Shown here piece after piece: positions 1 through 12,570 of a stretch of 64,000 nucleotides of DNA (positions are counted from its first letter, which is position 1; each line of letters starts with the position of its first letter). The DNA is from Serripes groenlandicus. Its lineage: Eukaryota; Mollusca; Bivalvia; Cardiida; Cardiidae. The translations under genes and the position numbers were made by a program. Where the stretch lies: contig JASEVX010000013.1 in assembly GCA_031761405.1 (NCBI GenBank), forward strand, positions 49,074,228 to 49,138,227, written 5' to 3'. Below the pieces are notes generated by a model. That model made no database searches and was not told where the DNA came from. It saw only the letters and a list, made by a program, of their open reading frames with translations.

Positions 1-325
1 GCTTGTAAAAGACGATGAATCATGCTTGTTCCTTTCACAGACATATTTGATTGACATTTATGTACGGTTTGGAGATTATGTAACTACAACTTTAAGGATT
101 GTGTATTTAGACGAAACCGTTTTTTATTACGTTTTTTTTTATTGGATGAACGGTGGTTTTACATTAAAGGATCTGCCATAAAGACGAGTTAAACAATGCC
201 GTTTTCTACTTAAATTCTATAACAGCATAATTACAGAATGTTAAGTACTTAGAGACGATCTCCCAAGAACCATGTCCAATTTGGAAACGAAAAGAAAGGA
301 ACATGTGCACCATCTCATACTATGC

Positions 326-554
326 TTAACCCTTTTCCCTCATTTAGACGCTTTCTGAAGCTTCTGCAGCAGATAGCTTTTTAAAAAACATAGTGACAAG
401 AGAAGAAATTGCTCAAAACGAGCAATTTCTCCTTTTGCCACAATGTCTTCCACTTTTAGTCATAGGTTATCCATTCAATAGAGATTTTCTATGTTTTGAC
501 AAAATATGATCAAAATGGTCTGCTGCAGATTTGTTGTATAAGGGAAAGGGTTAA
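326..554 (+). mobile_element. P1 MITE, complete
   Basis: TTAA at both ends. The central palindrome is AAATTGCTCAAAACGAGCAA; the left terminal repeat has one extra T. Confidence 0.85.
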
Positions 555-559
555 GCCTA

Positions 560-1525
560 TGGGTTTACAGTTTCTTTACGGTAGATGTACAGCATATTGA
601 CCCGTCTTAGAAACGTAGGAATTTTTCCCAAACAAGAAACTGATTTTTTTTATTTCGTTTGATAAAAGAATGATTTTTTTTTTTTTGTGATTTCATTTTT
701 TAAAACGAAATAGATAATTGACTGAATATCAGTCGATGATAAAACGAATAGAAAAAAAAAGCTACAAAAGAAAAGAAAAATATCTATGAACGTTTTCAAA
801 TATTGCCAATTCGCTGAGCGGGCTATCTGAATATAATTCATGTACACTTTGCATAGCAATACAGGCCTTTTAACTGCCCAGTAAAAAGATGTATGAGAAA
901 AGAACGTGATGACAAGAAAAGGGTAGTCAAATGACAGCCTGCATATTATCTAATTTATACACAATGGTCGCTAAAGGTTATATTTATATAATTGAGGGTT
1001 TTGCTGTTCTTATTATATCACTACAGTAGATTTGTCGTCGTAAGATAGTGTAAACGTCGATATATACATCGCATGGTTGTTATGCTGCAGTATATGTGTT
1101 TTAAAAATTCGCTTCAGACATGTTACATATTCAAATCATTCTCGAATAACCGTATGGTATTTTATGAAATGTTCGTTTAAATCAATATTTCTCTGTATTA
1201 ACGGCTCTATGAATTATCCTGACATGTTTTCCAGACGTATATGAAAAGAAACAATATTTGTTTTCGTTTTATCTGAGATTTAAGCAGCTTAAACTTGTCA
1301 CTACCGGACCGGTTTACGACACGCCGTAAAGCACTACTGAAAACCGTTCATCTGTCATGTTGATGTCGTAATGTATATAGCATTTTAAATATGGCGTCTG
1401 TCCAAACATAAAACCTGACTGGCTGCTTGCAATTTGTAATGTTTTCTAATTAAAATCCATATTGCTTGATTTCTAATTACAAGAGTAAATACTCTAGTGA
1501 TACTGACAATAAAACTCGCATACTC
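560..1525. other. AT-rich DNA, nothing recognised
   Basis: Unique-looking sequence between two P1 copies. The minus-strand frame at 650-859 is AT-rich with poly-Phe and not credible. Confidence 0.6.
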
Positions 1526-1527
1526 GC

Positions 1528-1757
1528 TTAACCCTTTCCCTTAAACGACAATTCTGCAGCAGACGACTTTGAACATATTTAGTCAAAAAATAGAATACCT
1601 CTATAATTGAATGGATAACCTATGACTAAAAGTGGAAAACATTGTGACAAAAGGAGAAATTGCTCGTTTTGAGTAATTTCTTCTTTTGTCACTATGTTTT
1701 TTTTAAAGCCGTCTGCTGCAGAGGCGTCAGAAAGCGTCTATATGAGGAAAGTGTTAA
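1528..1757 (-). mobile_element. P1 MITE, complete
   Basis: TTAA at both ends, loop GTTTT. The right terminus has decayed to GAGGAAAGTG. Confidence 0.85.
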
Positions 1758-2053
1758 CCTCATATCAACCGTTAGAATAATGATAATCAAAATCAATCAC
1801 AAAGTACTGGTTGAGTCTAGTACTGGTACATCGCACAGGAATCGTGGATAAGTATACTACAGACGCGATATAACACTGAAACACTGTTGAAAACGGCTTA
1901 AAAACACAAGAAAACTATCAGCAAGAACATGTTTTCAACTTAGCCAATGATACATTAGATGGAAAGTTAGGTAATCAGCATACAGTAAACGTCTAATTGA
2001 ATTAAAGTGAAACCCAACTATAAGCTTAGCTTTGAAGATGGCTGGCTGCCAAG

Positions 2054-2069
2054 CCCCCCCCCCCCCCCC
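2054..2069 (+). repeat. C16 run
   Basis: Uninterrupted C run, a potential G-quadruplex on the minus strand. Confidence 0.95.
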
Positions 2070-2271
2070 ATAGGAGCCAGTCCGCCTGGAAAGGTACATA
2101 TTGGTGTTTACTGGTCAATGCATGGTCAGACCAACCTGTTCCTCTCATCCGTTCTCATCATAATCTAGACAAGTTGACAGTATATTCTGACAAGCTTATG
2201 GAATAAGTAACAATGTATAGTTTAAACAGAATGTTGTTGGTACCCAGCTTCAACTACATGTACACTGTTAA

Positions 2272-2501
2272 TTAACCCTTTCCCACATATGGATGCTACT
2301 TGACGCATCTGCAGCAAACGACTTTTGAAAGCACTGTGGCCAAAGGTGAAATTGCTCATGATGAGCAATTTCACTTTCGCCACAATGTTTTCAACTCTTT
2401 TCACTAATTATAATTACATTTATAAGAGATATTTCATGTTTTGACATTTCTGTTTTTCAAAGTGGTCTGCGACATATTTGTTGTATGTGGAAAAGGGTTA
2501 A
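2272..2501 (+). mobile_element. P1 MITE, complete, CATGATG loop
   Basis: Subtype whose centre is GCTCATGATGAGC and whose right end reads GTTGTATGTGGAAAAGGG. TTAA at both ends. Confidence 0.85.
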
Positions 2502-2584
2502 CATAAGCCAACTAGTACCTAATATTCTTAAGGAAAAGCTCATCTATGCATATCATTAAATTAGTGTAAAACCTATCCATGTGT

Positions 2585-2814
2585 TTAACCCTTTCCCCCA
2601 TAGGACAATTCTGCAGCAGACGACTTTGAATGTATTTTGTCAAAACATAGAAAATCTCCATAACTGAATGGATAACCTATGACAAAAACTGGAAAACATT
2701 GTGGCAAAAGGAGAAATTGCACGTTTTGTGCAATTTCTTCTTTTGTCACTATGTTTTCAAAAAGCCGTCTGCTGCAAAGGCGTCAAAAAGCGTCTATATG
2801 AGGGACCGGGTTCA
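2585..2814 (-). mobile_element. P1 MITE, right end mutated
   Basis: The palindrome is GCACGTTTTGTGC, a stem variant in which both arms have changed together. The right TTAA is now TTCA. Confidence 0.85.
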
Positions 2815-3477
2815 CGTTTACAAAAGTTCACTATTCGAAGTTCATGTTCAGCTCAGAAATAGCGTAGACTGAACGTTGTAATCATTATGAGATATTTCTC
2901 CCTTTGTCATACTCTTTTCAAAATTCGTCCGTTACATGTGCGTCAAAATGCATGTGTAAAATCTGTTAAGATCTGACAATGAACACTGTGCTGAACTAAA
3001 ACCTCTCTTAATTCGGGAGGATAAATTCGAAAACATGCGTACGTAATTTTTAGACATTTTTTTTAAAAATCAATGCCAGACTGTCAGAGAAAACAAATGT
3101 TTTCGTAAATACATATGTAACGCATCTAACGAAAAGGGGGAATTCTCATTACACCATACGAGCAATGTCGTCTACAAGCGAGCAGAGGTTTCACGAAACA
3201 TTCGTCACTTACGTCAGCTTCACATGTAACATAAACGTCGATGTTTTACCATATGACAATAAGGGCGAGATATAAGGGGAACACAACAAGACCACATGTC
3301 GTTTGGCCCAGTTCAATACCATCCCACAGTGAAATCATGTCTGTCGGTAAATTGTCTTATTGCATTTCCGAGCAAAGGGGTTCATAGTAAATTAGTGTGG
3401 GTACCAACTATCTTCGGGCTACAGATCAATGTTGTGTTGTCAAAGGTTAGTCCTATGTCGATACAACATGCATACGA
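2815..3477. other. No feature recognised
   Basis: Contains GACAAATGTTTTCG-type AT-rich DNA; a trace of P1-like TTTGTCATACTCTTTTCAAA at 2905 is too weak to call. Confidence 0.5.
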
Positions 3478-3545
3478 ATAGTGAAGACTTTGGTGAGACT
3501 GTGCGCATGTGCAGGCTCAACCGAGTCTCAAATGGGCTGACGCTA
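3478..3545 (+). repeat. Short dispersed motif Z
   Basis: GTGAAGACTTTGGTGAGACT, GTGCGCATGTGCAGGCTC and CCGAGTCTC form an imperfect palindrome also seen at 5704, 6510 and 58960. Confidence 0.6.
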
Positions 3546-3926
3546 CTCTCAGTACTTTGCTGGTTTTTTTTTTTTTTGCGGAATTAAGAAAGGAAGTTTA
3601 AATTGCGGATCAACAGAGAGGAAGCTGCACTGCTCGCCTCATTTCTCGGTAAAGTATTGTTGTATTTGAACCAAAACAAATTCCTGAGAATTTCAAACGG
3701 CAGATGGTAGGGTCGTTAATAATACAAGGCTTTTTGGCACAAATTAAATGGAATACAAGACTTTGTTATACATGTATGTTTTTGTATCCCAATGGGTGTT
3801 CAAACTTCTGACATCTCAATGAAATATGTTTGTTTGGTTTAAACGTATTTATCTTTTGTATCGAGAATGAAGAAAGTTGCAACTTAATAGTAAACACTTT
3901 TTTTTCGACGTCAGTTTCCTGAATGC

Positions 3927-4569
<643 letters not shown>

Positions 4570-5153
4570 ATTATTCGAAGAAACACCAAGACAAACATAT
4601 GGCAACAAGCAGGTGGTACCTAAAGCAAATATAAGTGAATTATTCTAGGAGGGGAAATGGTTGTTGTCTGAGTCTTGACCTATCTGTATTGTTAATACAT
4701 TGCCTGTTTCATGAACGTTGTTAGCTCGCGGCATGGTCTAAACAACCCTCACTTACACATACAGGAATAATCAAATCGGTCTAGACACATTCAGTTATTT
4801 AACAAATTGCCTAAGAATTATCGAATGTCCGTATAGGGAGCTTTCTTATTTTATTTCTGTATTTGTTGGTAGGCTGTGCACAGGTCATTCACGACATTTG
4901 CTGTCCCATTTCATAGAACAACAATAATACTTTAATGTTTTTTCCTCGTGGTCTGTTTTCTAAATCTATTTCCTTTATCCGTTAAAAGGTATGCGTCGAA
5001 ATTAATTGAACTCGACAGAATGGTAACATAATGGTACGGAGAAAACTCCGAGGTTTCCATCGTCTAAGGTTACAGAATCGCTTTGTTTATTCGATTAACA
5101 GGCCTGATAGAATCAGGCAGTTCATTAAATCGAAACAAGCACCCCTCTCCCTT
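4570..5153. other. No feature recognised
   Basis: Mixed sequence without long frames or visible repeats. Confidence 0.55.
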
Positions 5154-5192
5154 CTATGAGAGAGAGGGGGAGAGAGAGAGAGAGAGAAAAAG
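5154..5192 (+). repeat. (GA)n short tract
   Basis: CTATGAGAGAGAGGGGGAG followed by GAGAGA repeats. Confidence 0.9.
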
Positions 5193-5517
5193 CGGTCATG
5201 TTTTTATTTCAACACGTGCAGATTGTTTAAGTTAACTCACTGTGTTTGATTCAGACGGCTTTTGACTCAGCTGCATTAGACCTGTGTGGATAAATTACAC
5301 GACAGACTGTCTGTTGAATTGTCCATACATGCATATACAAGTAGGCTATACAAGTAGACGAGACTCAAATGAGGGAAATTACCTTGTTTACTCTCTCTTT
5401 ATTCCGAATCACCTTATTAAATAGCGGCTGCATTTTCATAAAGCTATTTTTCTTATAATATCATAATCTTTAATCACCACGTGTTTTGCTTTCAATGAAA
5501 TCAAATCAAGACGCATT

Positions 5518-5592
5518 TATTTTTTCCCCAAATACAGACGCTTTCTGACGTCTCAGTAGCAGACGACTTTTGAAAACATTGTTACATTAGAG
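5518..5592 (+). mobile_element. P1 fragment
   Basis: Only the left third (ACAGACGCTTTCTGACG to AAAACATTG) remains. Confidence 0.65.
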
Positions 5593-5703
5593 GTTAACTC
5601 AGTTTCTGCTTTTTGCCATCTGTATCAAGGACGTGGTAAGATCATATTGTGATTCATAATCGCAGGATGGTTTTGTTGGACGCGTCTGTCTGAATCACCG
5701 ACA

Positions 5704-5845
5704 AGTGAATACTCAGGTCAGTCTGTACATACGCACAGTCTCATCAGAGTCTTCACTTAACGCCTGCATGAAGTATATATATATATATATACGAGTATCC
5801 ATGTGTAACTTCTGACAAAACGCTAGAAGTGTAACCCCACGAGTG
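5704..5845 (-). repeat. Motif Z with extended homology
   Basis: TACGCACAGTCTCATCAGAG and later CTAGAAGTGTAACCCC match 58980-59070 (CAGAAGTGTAGCCCC). Confidence 0.6.
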
Positions 5846-6069
5846 CTAGTCTTTTAAAAAAATACGTCGTCACGTGACCCCGTTTACTGAGTTGTAACAA
5901 GAACCTCCCCTAATCTCCGGACCCGGCCAGACTTTAAAATCGTCACTCACGAAGAAACAAACTCGGTTCAAGACGTTCCCAGGTAATTTAGTATGCCTTG
6001 TGCCTTCCGGATTGTTGTCGTCTGCTCTTTCTTTATTTTTATCAATAATCATCGATACGCTATGGTCGT

Positions 6070-6151
6070 TATAACCCTTTCACACTTACAGACGCCGTTC
6101 TGCCCTTGCATCAGACGTCTTTTCAAAAACTGTCTTATAAAAGAGAAATGT
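6070..6151 (+). mobile_element. P1 fragment cut by an H1 element
   Basis: The left end and half the central palindrome of P1 stop where the H1 element at 6152 begins, so H1 probably inserted into it or joined at its loop. Confidence 0.55.
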
Positions 6152-6411
6152 GCTCTTCATAAAGAAAACCAACATTGTTGACTCTGCGTAAAGTATCGAT
6201 CCGGATCAGCCTAAGCATGCCGCGCAGGCTAATCCGGGCAGTCACGTGTCGCCTCCTGTGGAGTTTTACTTCATGAATCATTACTCATAACCTATATCTC
6301 CCTGAAACGGAATGTGTCGGCCCGGATCAGCCTGCGCGGACTGCGCAGGCTGATCTGGGTCGATACATTACGCAGATTCCATAATGTGTGTTTTCTCGTA
6401 GGACGGCTTAT
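6152..6411 (+). mobile_element. H1 palindromic MITE
   Basis: Long inverted repeat beginning near GAAAACCAACATTGTTGACT and ending ATGTGTGTTTTCTCGTAGGA. Each arm contains GGATCAGCC and GCGCAGGCT hairpins. Interior ACTTCATGAATCATTACTC. Terminus decayed at the left. Confidence 0.75.
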
Positions 6412-6504
6412 AGTATGTGTCTGAGGGTTGAAATCATGGGAGTTACAATTCAAGCTATTCTGTCTGAAGTTGCATCTCTATCTTTACTTTATTTAACCGG
6501 ACGG

Positions 6505-6575
6505 TGTAAGTTATGATGAGACTGTGGTCAGACTGTGAGTATATACAGGCTAACCCAAGTATTCACTGTACACCA
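6505..6575 (+). repeat. Motif Z
   Basis: TTATGATGAGACTGTGGTCA and ACAGGCTAACCCAAGTATTC. Confidence 0.55.
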
Positions 6576-6639
6576 CGTAATATATTCCAAAACCAAAATA
6601 CCGACCCATATAGCACAAAGTAAAAACAAATTTACCCTT

Positions 6640-6835
6640 TACCAATATACTAGATCAAATCTGACACAGAAAATCTCTATAGATAAAAGTGATTTGTATT
6701 GAATATAGTGGGATTAAAAATGTGACAAAAGAAGAAATTTGCTCATCGTGAGCAATTTCCTTCTTTTGCCGCAATGTTTTTTAAACGTCGTCTGCTGCAG
6801 AAGCGTTAGAAAAACGTCTGAATGTTGGAAATGCT
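6640..6835 (-). mobile_element. P1 MITE, decayed
   Basis: The core GCTCATCGTGAGC palindrome and the inner CGTCTGCTGCAG survive; the left end is lost. Confidence 0.65.
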
Positions 6836-7230
6836 AAAACCGAACCAAGGGTTCTACCGTAAAGCCACCTCATATTGAAGTTAATCTATTTATAGATTGA
6901 AATTCACAGGAATGTAGAAAATTAATGTTGAGCGTAAAAATTAATAAAAAACACAAAATTAATATGAATGTACTTAAAATTTAATAACGCGGTTGAAACG
7001 TCTGTTCCATAGAAATCACTGAGAGATCATTTATCAGTCGGTCTAAGTTGTTACCATGTGTACACGAATAAAATTCTAGATATAGAACAGATTCGTTTTA
7101 ATGGTTTTAATATATGTTCCTGTTCTTAAATATATTGTGCATTTACTAAATGGAATCGTTTTTGAAGGAGGCTATTTTAAATGGTTGCAAACGAGATGCA
7201 CTTTGGACAAAAGAGAAAGATTACCCCATT

Positions 7231-7385
7231 TAATCAGTTATGTCACTGCGGGGACTGACCAGTACCGGGTTAAGTAATATAACTTGTTTCTTTACACGCC
7301 ACCGTGAGAGCCACGAGAAGCGATCGAACCCAGAACACCTGGTCCCATACCCCCGGCGCGCTAACGACTCGGCCATGGCGAATTC
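7231..7385 (-). mobile_element. SINE E, tRNA Leu/Ser-like head
   Basis: The sense (minus) strand starts GCCATGGCCGAGTCGTTAGC, has GGGTTCGATCGCTTC, then TCTCACGGTGGCGTG and AACCCGGTACTGGTCAGTCC. A long-variable-arm tRNA origin is suggested by the head; a single copy is seen. Confidence 0.6.
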
Positions 7386-7616
7386 CACCATGTGTATTAG
7401 ATGTACACTTTTACAAACTATAACGGTTTTCAGACAGACACCCCATAGAGAACGCTATTCAAGCCGTAACATTCAAGCGTAACAGATCGGAAAATTGAAA
7501 TTAACATCTTAACGACCGTTAAATCATCCGCAACGTGCTGTGTAAACCGTCTGTAACGTTCCTTCTCCCTCTCTTTAACACGTGCCTAGGAAGTCTACGT
7601 TTATAATATATATATA

Positions 7617-7680
7617 TGAGCCGTTCCCACGAGAAAATCAACACTGTGGACTCCGCGTAAAGTATCGGCCCGGACCAGTC
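7617..7680 (+). mobile_element. H1 left-arm fragment
   Basis: GAGCCGTTCCCACGAGAAAA to GTATCGGCCCGGACCAG, then a SINE C. Confidence 0.75.
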
Positions 7681-7689
7681 ACACCAGAG

Positions 7690-7876
7690 GCTTTCATTGT
7701 CCCGGGTTCGAATCCCGGGAATAAAGCGGGTTTCTGCCTTTGTTTTTGTTTTTCCACACACTCGGCGCGAGTGGTGCTTATGTCTCAAGGAAGCAGAGGA
7801 AGCAGACATCGAGGCGTGATAAATATTAGCTGAAAAGCTTGTTTCGCAATCGATAAACAATAAATAAGTTTAAACT
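7690..7876 (+). mobile_element. SINE C, head truncated
   Basis: GTCCCGGGTTCGAATCCCGG (B-box region), GCGGGTTTCTGCCTTTG, GGCGCGAGTGGTGCTTATG, then CTTGTTTCGCAATCGATAAA and an AATAAATAAGTTTAAAC tail. Confidence 0.8.
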
Positions 7877-8109
7877 AATACTAAAATGTTCGGACCTATC
7901 AAGTGAATTGCAAGTGTTTGATAAGAATGACAACATAAAACTTTAAATATTGGCACTCGCACGTTGCAAGTATCTAAATCGTTCAAACAGTTTACCATTT
8001 ATCTTTTTTAACGAGTTTTGTAACAGTTACAAACATACGCATTTCAAATATTTCATGTGGCATAAAAGGGCGCGCTATTTTAAAGGAATGGTACGGTTAT
8101 GGTAAATAT

Positions 8110-8303
8110 GTGTCAGACTTTAGCAATGGCTGCCCTCCTTGGCGCTCAGGGCCGCGGGTTCGCACCTCTACGACTGACCTGGCTGGTGTCAGGATAAATT
8201 GACCAGAAGTACCGGTAACTTACTGTACGCAGGAAACGCCGTGATATAACCGAAACATTGTGGCATAAAAGCGGCGCAAAACACCAGACTCTGAATCAAT
8301 CAT
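8110..8303 (+). mobile_element. SINE B, 5'-truncated
   Basis: CTGCCCTCCTTGGCGCTCAG, GGTGTCAGGATAAATTGACC, GTACCGGTAACTTAC, AAACGCCGTGATATAAC. Confidence 0.8.
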
Positions 8304-8508
8304 TGATTGTGTCATGGTTGATATTTAGATCTTTATTCCCAAAATATCGGTGTCAACTGAAAACCGGAAGTGGTACGATAGCGACATTATTGACCAAAAC
8401 TTTAGTCTGGGTTATGTTTAGACTGTACCCGGGGTTAAATTAAATGTAATAAAACGATATCCAAATATTGAACAAGGAGCTTTGATTAAGGTGTATTGAT
8501 AGCTTTTT

Positions 8509-8737
8509 TTAACCCTTCCCCAAATACAACAAATCCGGAGCAGACGACTTTGATAACATATTGACACAAATATAGAAAACCCCTATAAATGATAACTTAA
8601 TTATTAAATAAAGTTGAAAACATTGTGGCCAAAGGGGAAATTGCTCATCATGAGCAATTTCATCTTTGGCCACACTGTTTTTAAAAGTCGTCTGCTGCTA
8701 TTGCGTCAACATGCGTCTGCAGGTGGGAAAGGGTTAT
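8509..8737 (-). mobile_element. P1 MITE, complete
   Basis: Left TTAA, right TTAT. The centre is GCTCATCATGAGC flanked by GGCCAAAGG and CTTTGGCCAC. Confidence 0.8.
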
Positions 8738-8894
8738 TTCATAGCCATTTGACTCGGATAATACGGAGGGTCGTATAAGAAGTGTGTTTGAATTATTTTG
8801 CCACATTTAATTTCAGAATCGTCGCTTAAACATACGCCTCGGGACAGATTATGTGGTTAAAACGTCAACCCCCCTTTGAGCGGATTCCTTAAGA

Positions 8895-9122
8895 ACCCTT
8901 TTCCCAGAAGCAGCCGCATTTGAAGCAGAGGGCCTTTTAAAAGCACGTTGATAAAATGTGAAAATGTGAAAACGTTGATAAAATGTGAAATAGCTAATTA
9001 TGACCATCTTTTTGGCAACCCAATTTTTTTCTAACTTAAATCACTAAAAACTACTTTATTTCATAGATATTGTCCACACATTTTTAGTTTAAATGTGTTT
9101 GAGGTATGAGGGAAAGGGTAAA
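8895..9122 (+). mobile_element. P1 MITE, decayed
   Basis: Both termini (CCCTTTTCCC and GGGAAAGGG) are readable. The central palindrome is replaced by a short GATAAAATGTGAAA duplication. Confidence 0.6.
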
Positions 9123-9351
9123 ATTATTTCGTATTGTATGTCAGTATTTGTTTTCAATATATGAATCATTTCAGCTCAATCGATACCCTTATAGTTATGC
9201 TTAATTTGGTTTTTATTTGGCATTCGTTTGTACATCGACACAAAATGTCTGTACCATGAATAATAATGATTGCCGTGCGGAACCTCGAATAATCATGATA
9301 GTTGGCTTTAAGATACAAACGACATGTTACGCATTTGGAGCAGGGGGGAAT

Positions 9352-9472
9352 ATGCTGTGGAGAACTGGTGCGACGAAACTAGACAGCACACGTAATGTGA
9401 CTGACTGGCCGCCGTAATATTACTATAATACCGTCGAAAGCGACGATAAACCCAAATCAATCCATCAAACAA
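9352..9472 (+). mobile_element. SINE A fragment, decayed
   Basis: CTGACTGGCCGCCGTAATAT to ACGATAAACCCAAATCAATC. Confidence 0.65.
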
Positions 9473-9517
9473 TTGTCAATTCAGACGAGTGTAAAGTATT
9501 CCTACCGGAGAAATAAG

Positions 9518-9990
9518 GTTAACACGTTTCCCACATGCAGACGCTTTCTGACGTCTCAGAAGCTGACGACCTTTTATCTTCTTGTTGATTGGGGTTTAAC
9601 GCCGTTTTTAACAATTTCTCAGTCATACCACGGCGGCCAGTTAACCTTCTCATATGTTTCCTGGTTTTCGAACACCAGTACTCCACACAACAATCTTCCC
9701 AAGCAACTGGCTGCTTTTCCACATAGACTTAGCCCAGTGGTGGAAGACGAATGACGCATGTCGCAATGCCTTTTTGTCAAACGTCGGAAAGAAAGTTGGC
9801 CGAGCCGGGATTCGAACTCACAACCCCTGGATTGACAACCCGCGTCGTTACCGACTGAGCTATCACAATTTTTTCAATTATCTTCAAATTATTACACTTT
9901 CATTTACAGAGTAGTAGGCTTTTCGTAATTTTGCCTTCATGTTTTCAAAAGTCGTCTGCTACGTAAGTGTGTGGAAAAGTGTGAATACAC
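9518..9990 (+). mobile_element. P1 MITE split by a SINE A
   Basis: The left part (9518-9581) and right part (9869-9990, with GTCGTCTGCTACG and GTGTGGAAAAGTG) belong to one element. The SINE at 9582-9868 lies between them. Confidence 0.7.
9582..9868 (-). mobile_element. SINE A, full length, inside P1
   Basis: Sense is minus. The tRNA-like head (GTAACGACGCGGGTTGTCAA, GTTCGAATCCCGGC) is at the right; the tail GGCGTTAAACCCCAATCAAC at the left. The middle carries GTACTGGTGT and GGCCGCCGTG. Confidence 0.85.
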
Positions 9991-10039
9991 ACACAACACA
10001 AGTAGGCAGCGCCATTATACTCATATACACAGACCCAAA

Positions 10040-10215
10040 AGACTAAATAAGGAGTAGTATTCTGGTCTGTTATCACCTATATCTTTCTTATGACTCAATC
10101 AAACCCTATGTTGTGGGTACTCAAAAGAATTGTCTCACTGAGACGATTCTTTTGAGTACCCACAACATAGGGTTTGGGTATCAAATAAGGATTTGTTAGA
10201 ATTTGAAATACTCGC
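10040..10215 (-). mobile_element. H3 palindromic element
   Basis: The 66-bp centre is almost perfectly palindromic: CCTATGTTGTGGGTACTCAA, AAGAATTGTCTCACTGAGAC and the complement. The outer part has ATAAGGA and CTTTATCTAGAG remnants and is reversed against 18071. Confidence 0.75.
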
Positions 10216-10716
10216 CTTTATCTAGAGTTCTGCAGAGACCAATACAACTCCCAATATAAATAAATTAAACATTAATTCGGGTCATACATTTTAAAGTCAT
10301 TAATAACCGCATATAATATCTACTGTTGACTTTCTGATACTCGAAAACCATTGTAGCAAAGATTTCGATAAACGAGCGCTCAGAGCACCCGATTTACCAA
10401 AACGAAATCTATAGATTTTCGGCCGAGGCGTGTGACGTAATGTCAACAAGCTCACGTGGCATTACCAAAATGGGATACTAGTAAATCGAATGGAAACAGC
10501 TCAGTCGCAGAAGACAAGCTTGCGCGTTTCTTTAAACTACCTAAAGGTTGTTTCTGTTCCCGCAAACGTCATTTATATTACTAAAAGAGAACGGGTTGGG
10601 TTTTTTCCAGCGCATATGTATATATTTTATGAAAAGGATGCAAGGACTCTACCGGGATCCTTTTTGACCGAAGCAACTGTGATATATTCCCATTTATTTT
10701 TAGTTTATCTTAGGTT

Positions 10717-10962
10717 TTAACCCTTTCTAACTTGCAGACGCATTTTGAAACAGCTGCAGCAGGCGACTTTTGAAAAGATTGTGACAAAGGGAGAAATTGC
10801 TCATGATGAGCAATTTCTCCCTTTTGCCACAATTGTTTCAATTTTAGTTATTAATACTAATCTCATTTATGTAGATTTTTCACGTTTTTTGGCGAGATTT
10901 CACGAGATGTTTTCAAAGTCGTCTGCTGCAGATTTCCGGTTGTATGTGAGAAAGAGGTTTAA
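10717..10962 (+). mobile_element. P1 MITE, complete
   Basis: The palindrome is GCTCATGATGAGC in longer arms. Its right TTAA (10959-10962) is also the left TTAA of the next element. Confidence 0.85.
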
Positions 10963-11190
10963 CCATTTCCCTCACTATAGACGCTTTCTGACGCCTCTGC
11001 AGCAGACGGCTTTTTGAAAACATAGTGACAAAAGAAGAAATTGCACAAAACATGCAATTTCTCCTTTTGCCACGATGTTTTCCCACTTTTCCTCATAAGT
11101 TATCCATTCAATTATGGAGATTTTCTATGTTTTGACAAAATACGTTCAAAGTCGTCTGCTGCAGAATTGTCGTATGAGGGAAAGGGTTAA
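10959..11190 (+). mobile_element. P1 MITE abutting the previous one
   Basis: Complete copy sharing a single TTAA with its left neighbour; stem variant GCACAAAACATGC. Confidence 0.85.
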
Positions 11191-11510
11191 ATATTAAGAT
11201 AACATATTTATTCAAATTTTATATTTTACGAGACATTGTACGATAAGGGGGTGGGGTTGCTGGTTCCGTTTTTACGACATGTCGCAAAATCCGATAAAAG
11301 ATGATTTAAAGTTAAAAAGCGGGGCACCTGATTACCCAACATTCCTCACACAATGCAATGTTGCTAGTCTGTGTGTAATTTATATTTAAATGTTTTCAAA
11401 GTTGAATGTTTAGAGTCTAGTGCGACGAGAGATAACAACGTTCATGTAGAAAAATAAACTTCGGACTAATCGACTTTTTGCAGCACGTAGACTGGAAACA
11501 GACCGCGCGG

Positions 11511-11593
11511 TTAAACCCTTGCCGACGTAAAAAATGAAAACATGTGACGAAAGGAGCAATTGCGCGTTTCAAAGTCGTCTGCTGTAGGGTTAA
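11511..11593 (+). mobile_element. P1 deletion derivative, 83 bp
   Basis: Both TTAA ends are kept, but only the termini, half the core and GTCGTCTGCTG remain. Confidence 0.7.
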
Positions 11594-11635
11594 ATACGTG
11601 TACATGTATTTCATTTCAGAGATACTTGCATTAAC

Positions 11636-12518
11636 AAGAGGCCCATGAGGGCCTATGCTCTACTGGTATGGTTCTTTGGTCATTTTCAATCCAGAGCATG
11701 TATGTATGGTGAAGATCGGATAGTAAATGGAGGCTCTTTTGTGTTCACAAGCTGTATTATAGCAATTTTTACAATTTCATGGGCCATAATCCAGTCTTAC
11801 ATGGGCGGATCTAGCTGGTTTTCAAAAGGAACCAAGCTCTCATCAATATTTAACTACTATCTAAGTTTGGTGAAGATCAGATAGTAAATGGAGCCTCTAT
11901 TGTGTTCACATGCTCAATTATAGCAATTTCGACAATTTCAAGGGCCATAATCCAGTCTTGCATGGGCGGATCTGGCTGGTTTAGGAAAGGAACCGAGCTC
12001 TCATGGATATCTTACTACTGTATAAGTTTGGTTGAGATACAATCAAAAGTGAAGACTGTATCGTGTTAAAAAGTTCTTTTATAGCAATTTTGACCATTTC
12101 AAGGGCCATAATCCAGTCATGCATTGGCGGATCTGGCTGGTTTTCGAAAGGAACCAAGCTCTCATGGATATCTAACTACTGTATAAGTTTGGTTGAGATA
12201 CAATCAAACGTGAAGACTGTATCGTGTTAACAAGCTCTTTTATAGCAATTTTGACCATTTCAAGGGCCATAAATCCAGTCTTGCATGGGCGGATCTGACT
12301 GGTTTTCAAAAAGAACCGAGCTCTCATGAATATCTAACTACTGTATAAGTTTGGTTGAGATACAATTAAAAGTGAAGACTGTATCGTGTTAACAAGCTCT
12401 TTTATAGCAATTTTGACCATTTCAAGAGCTCTCATGAATATCTAACTACTGTATAAGTTTGGTTGAGATACAATCAAAAGTGAAGACTGTATCGTGTTAA
12501 CAAGAAATTGTTTACGGA

Positions 12519-12570
<52 letters not shown>

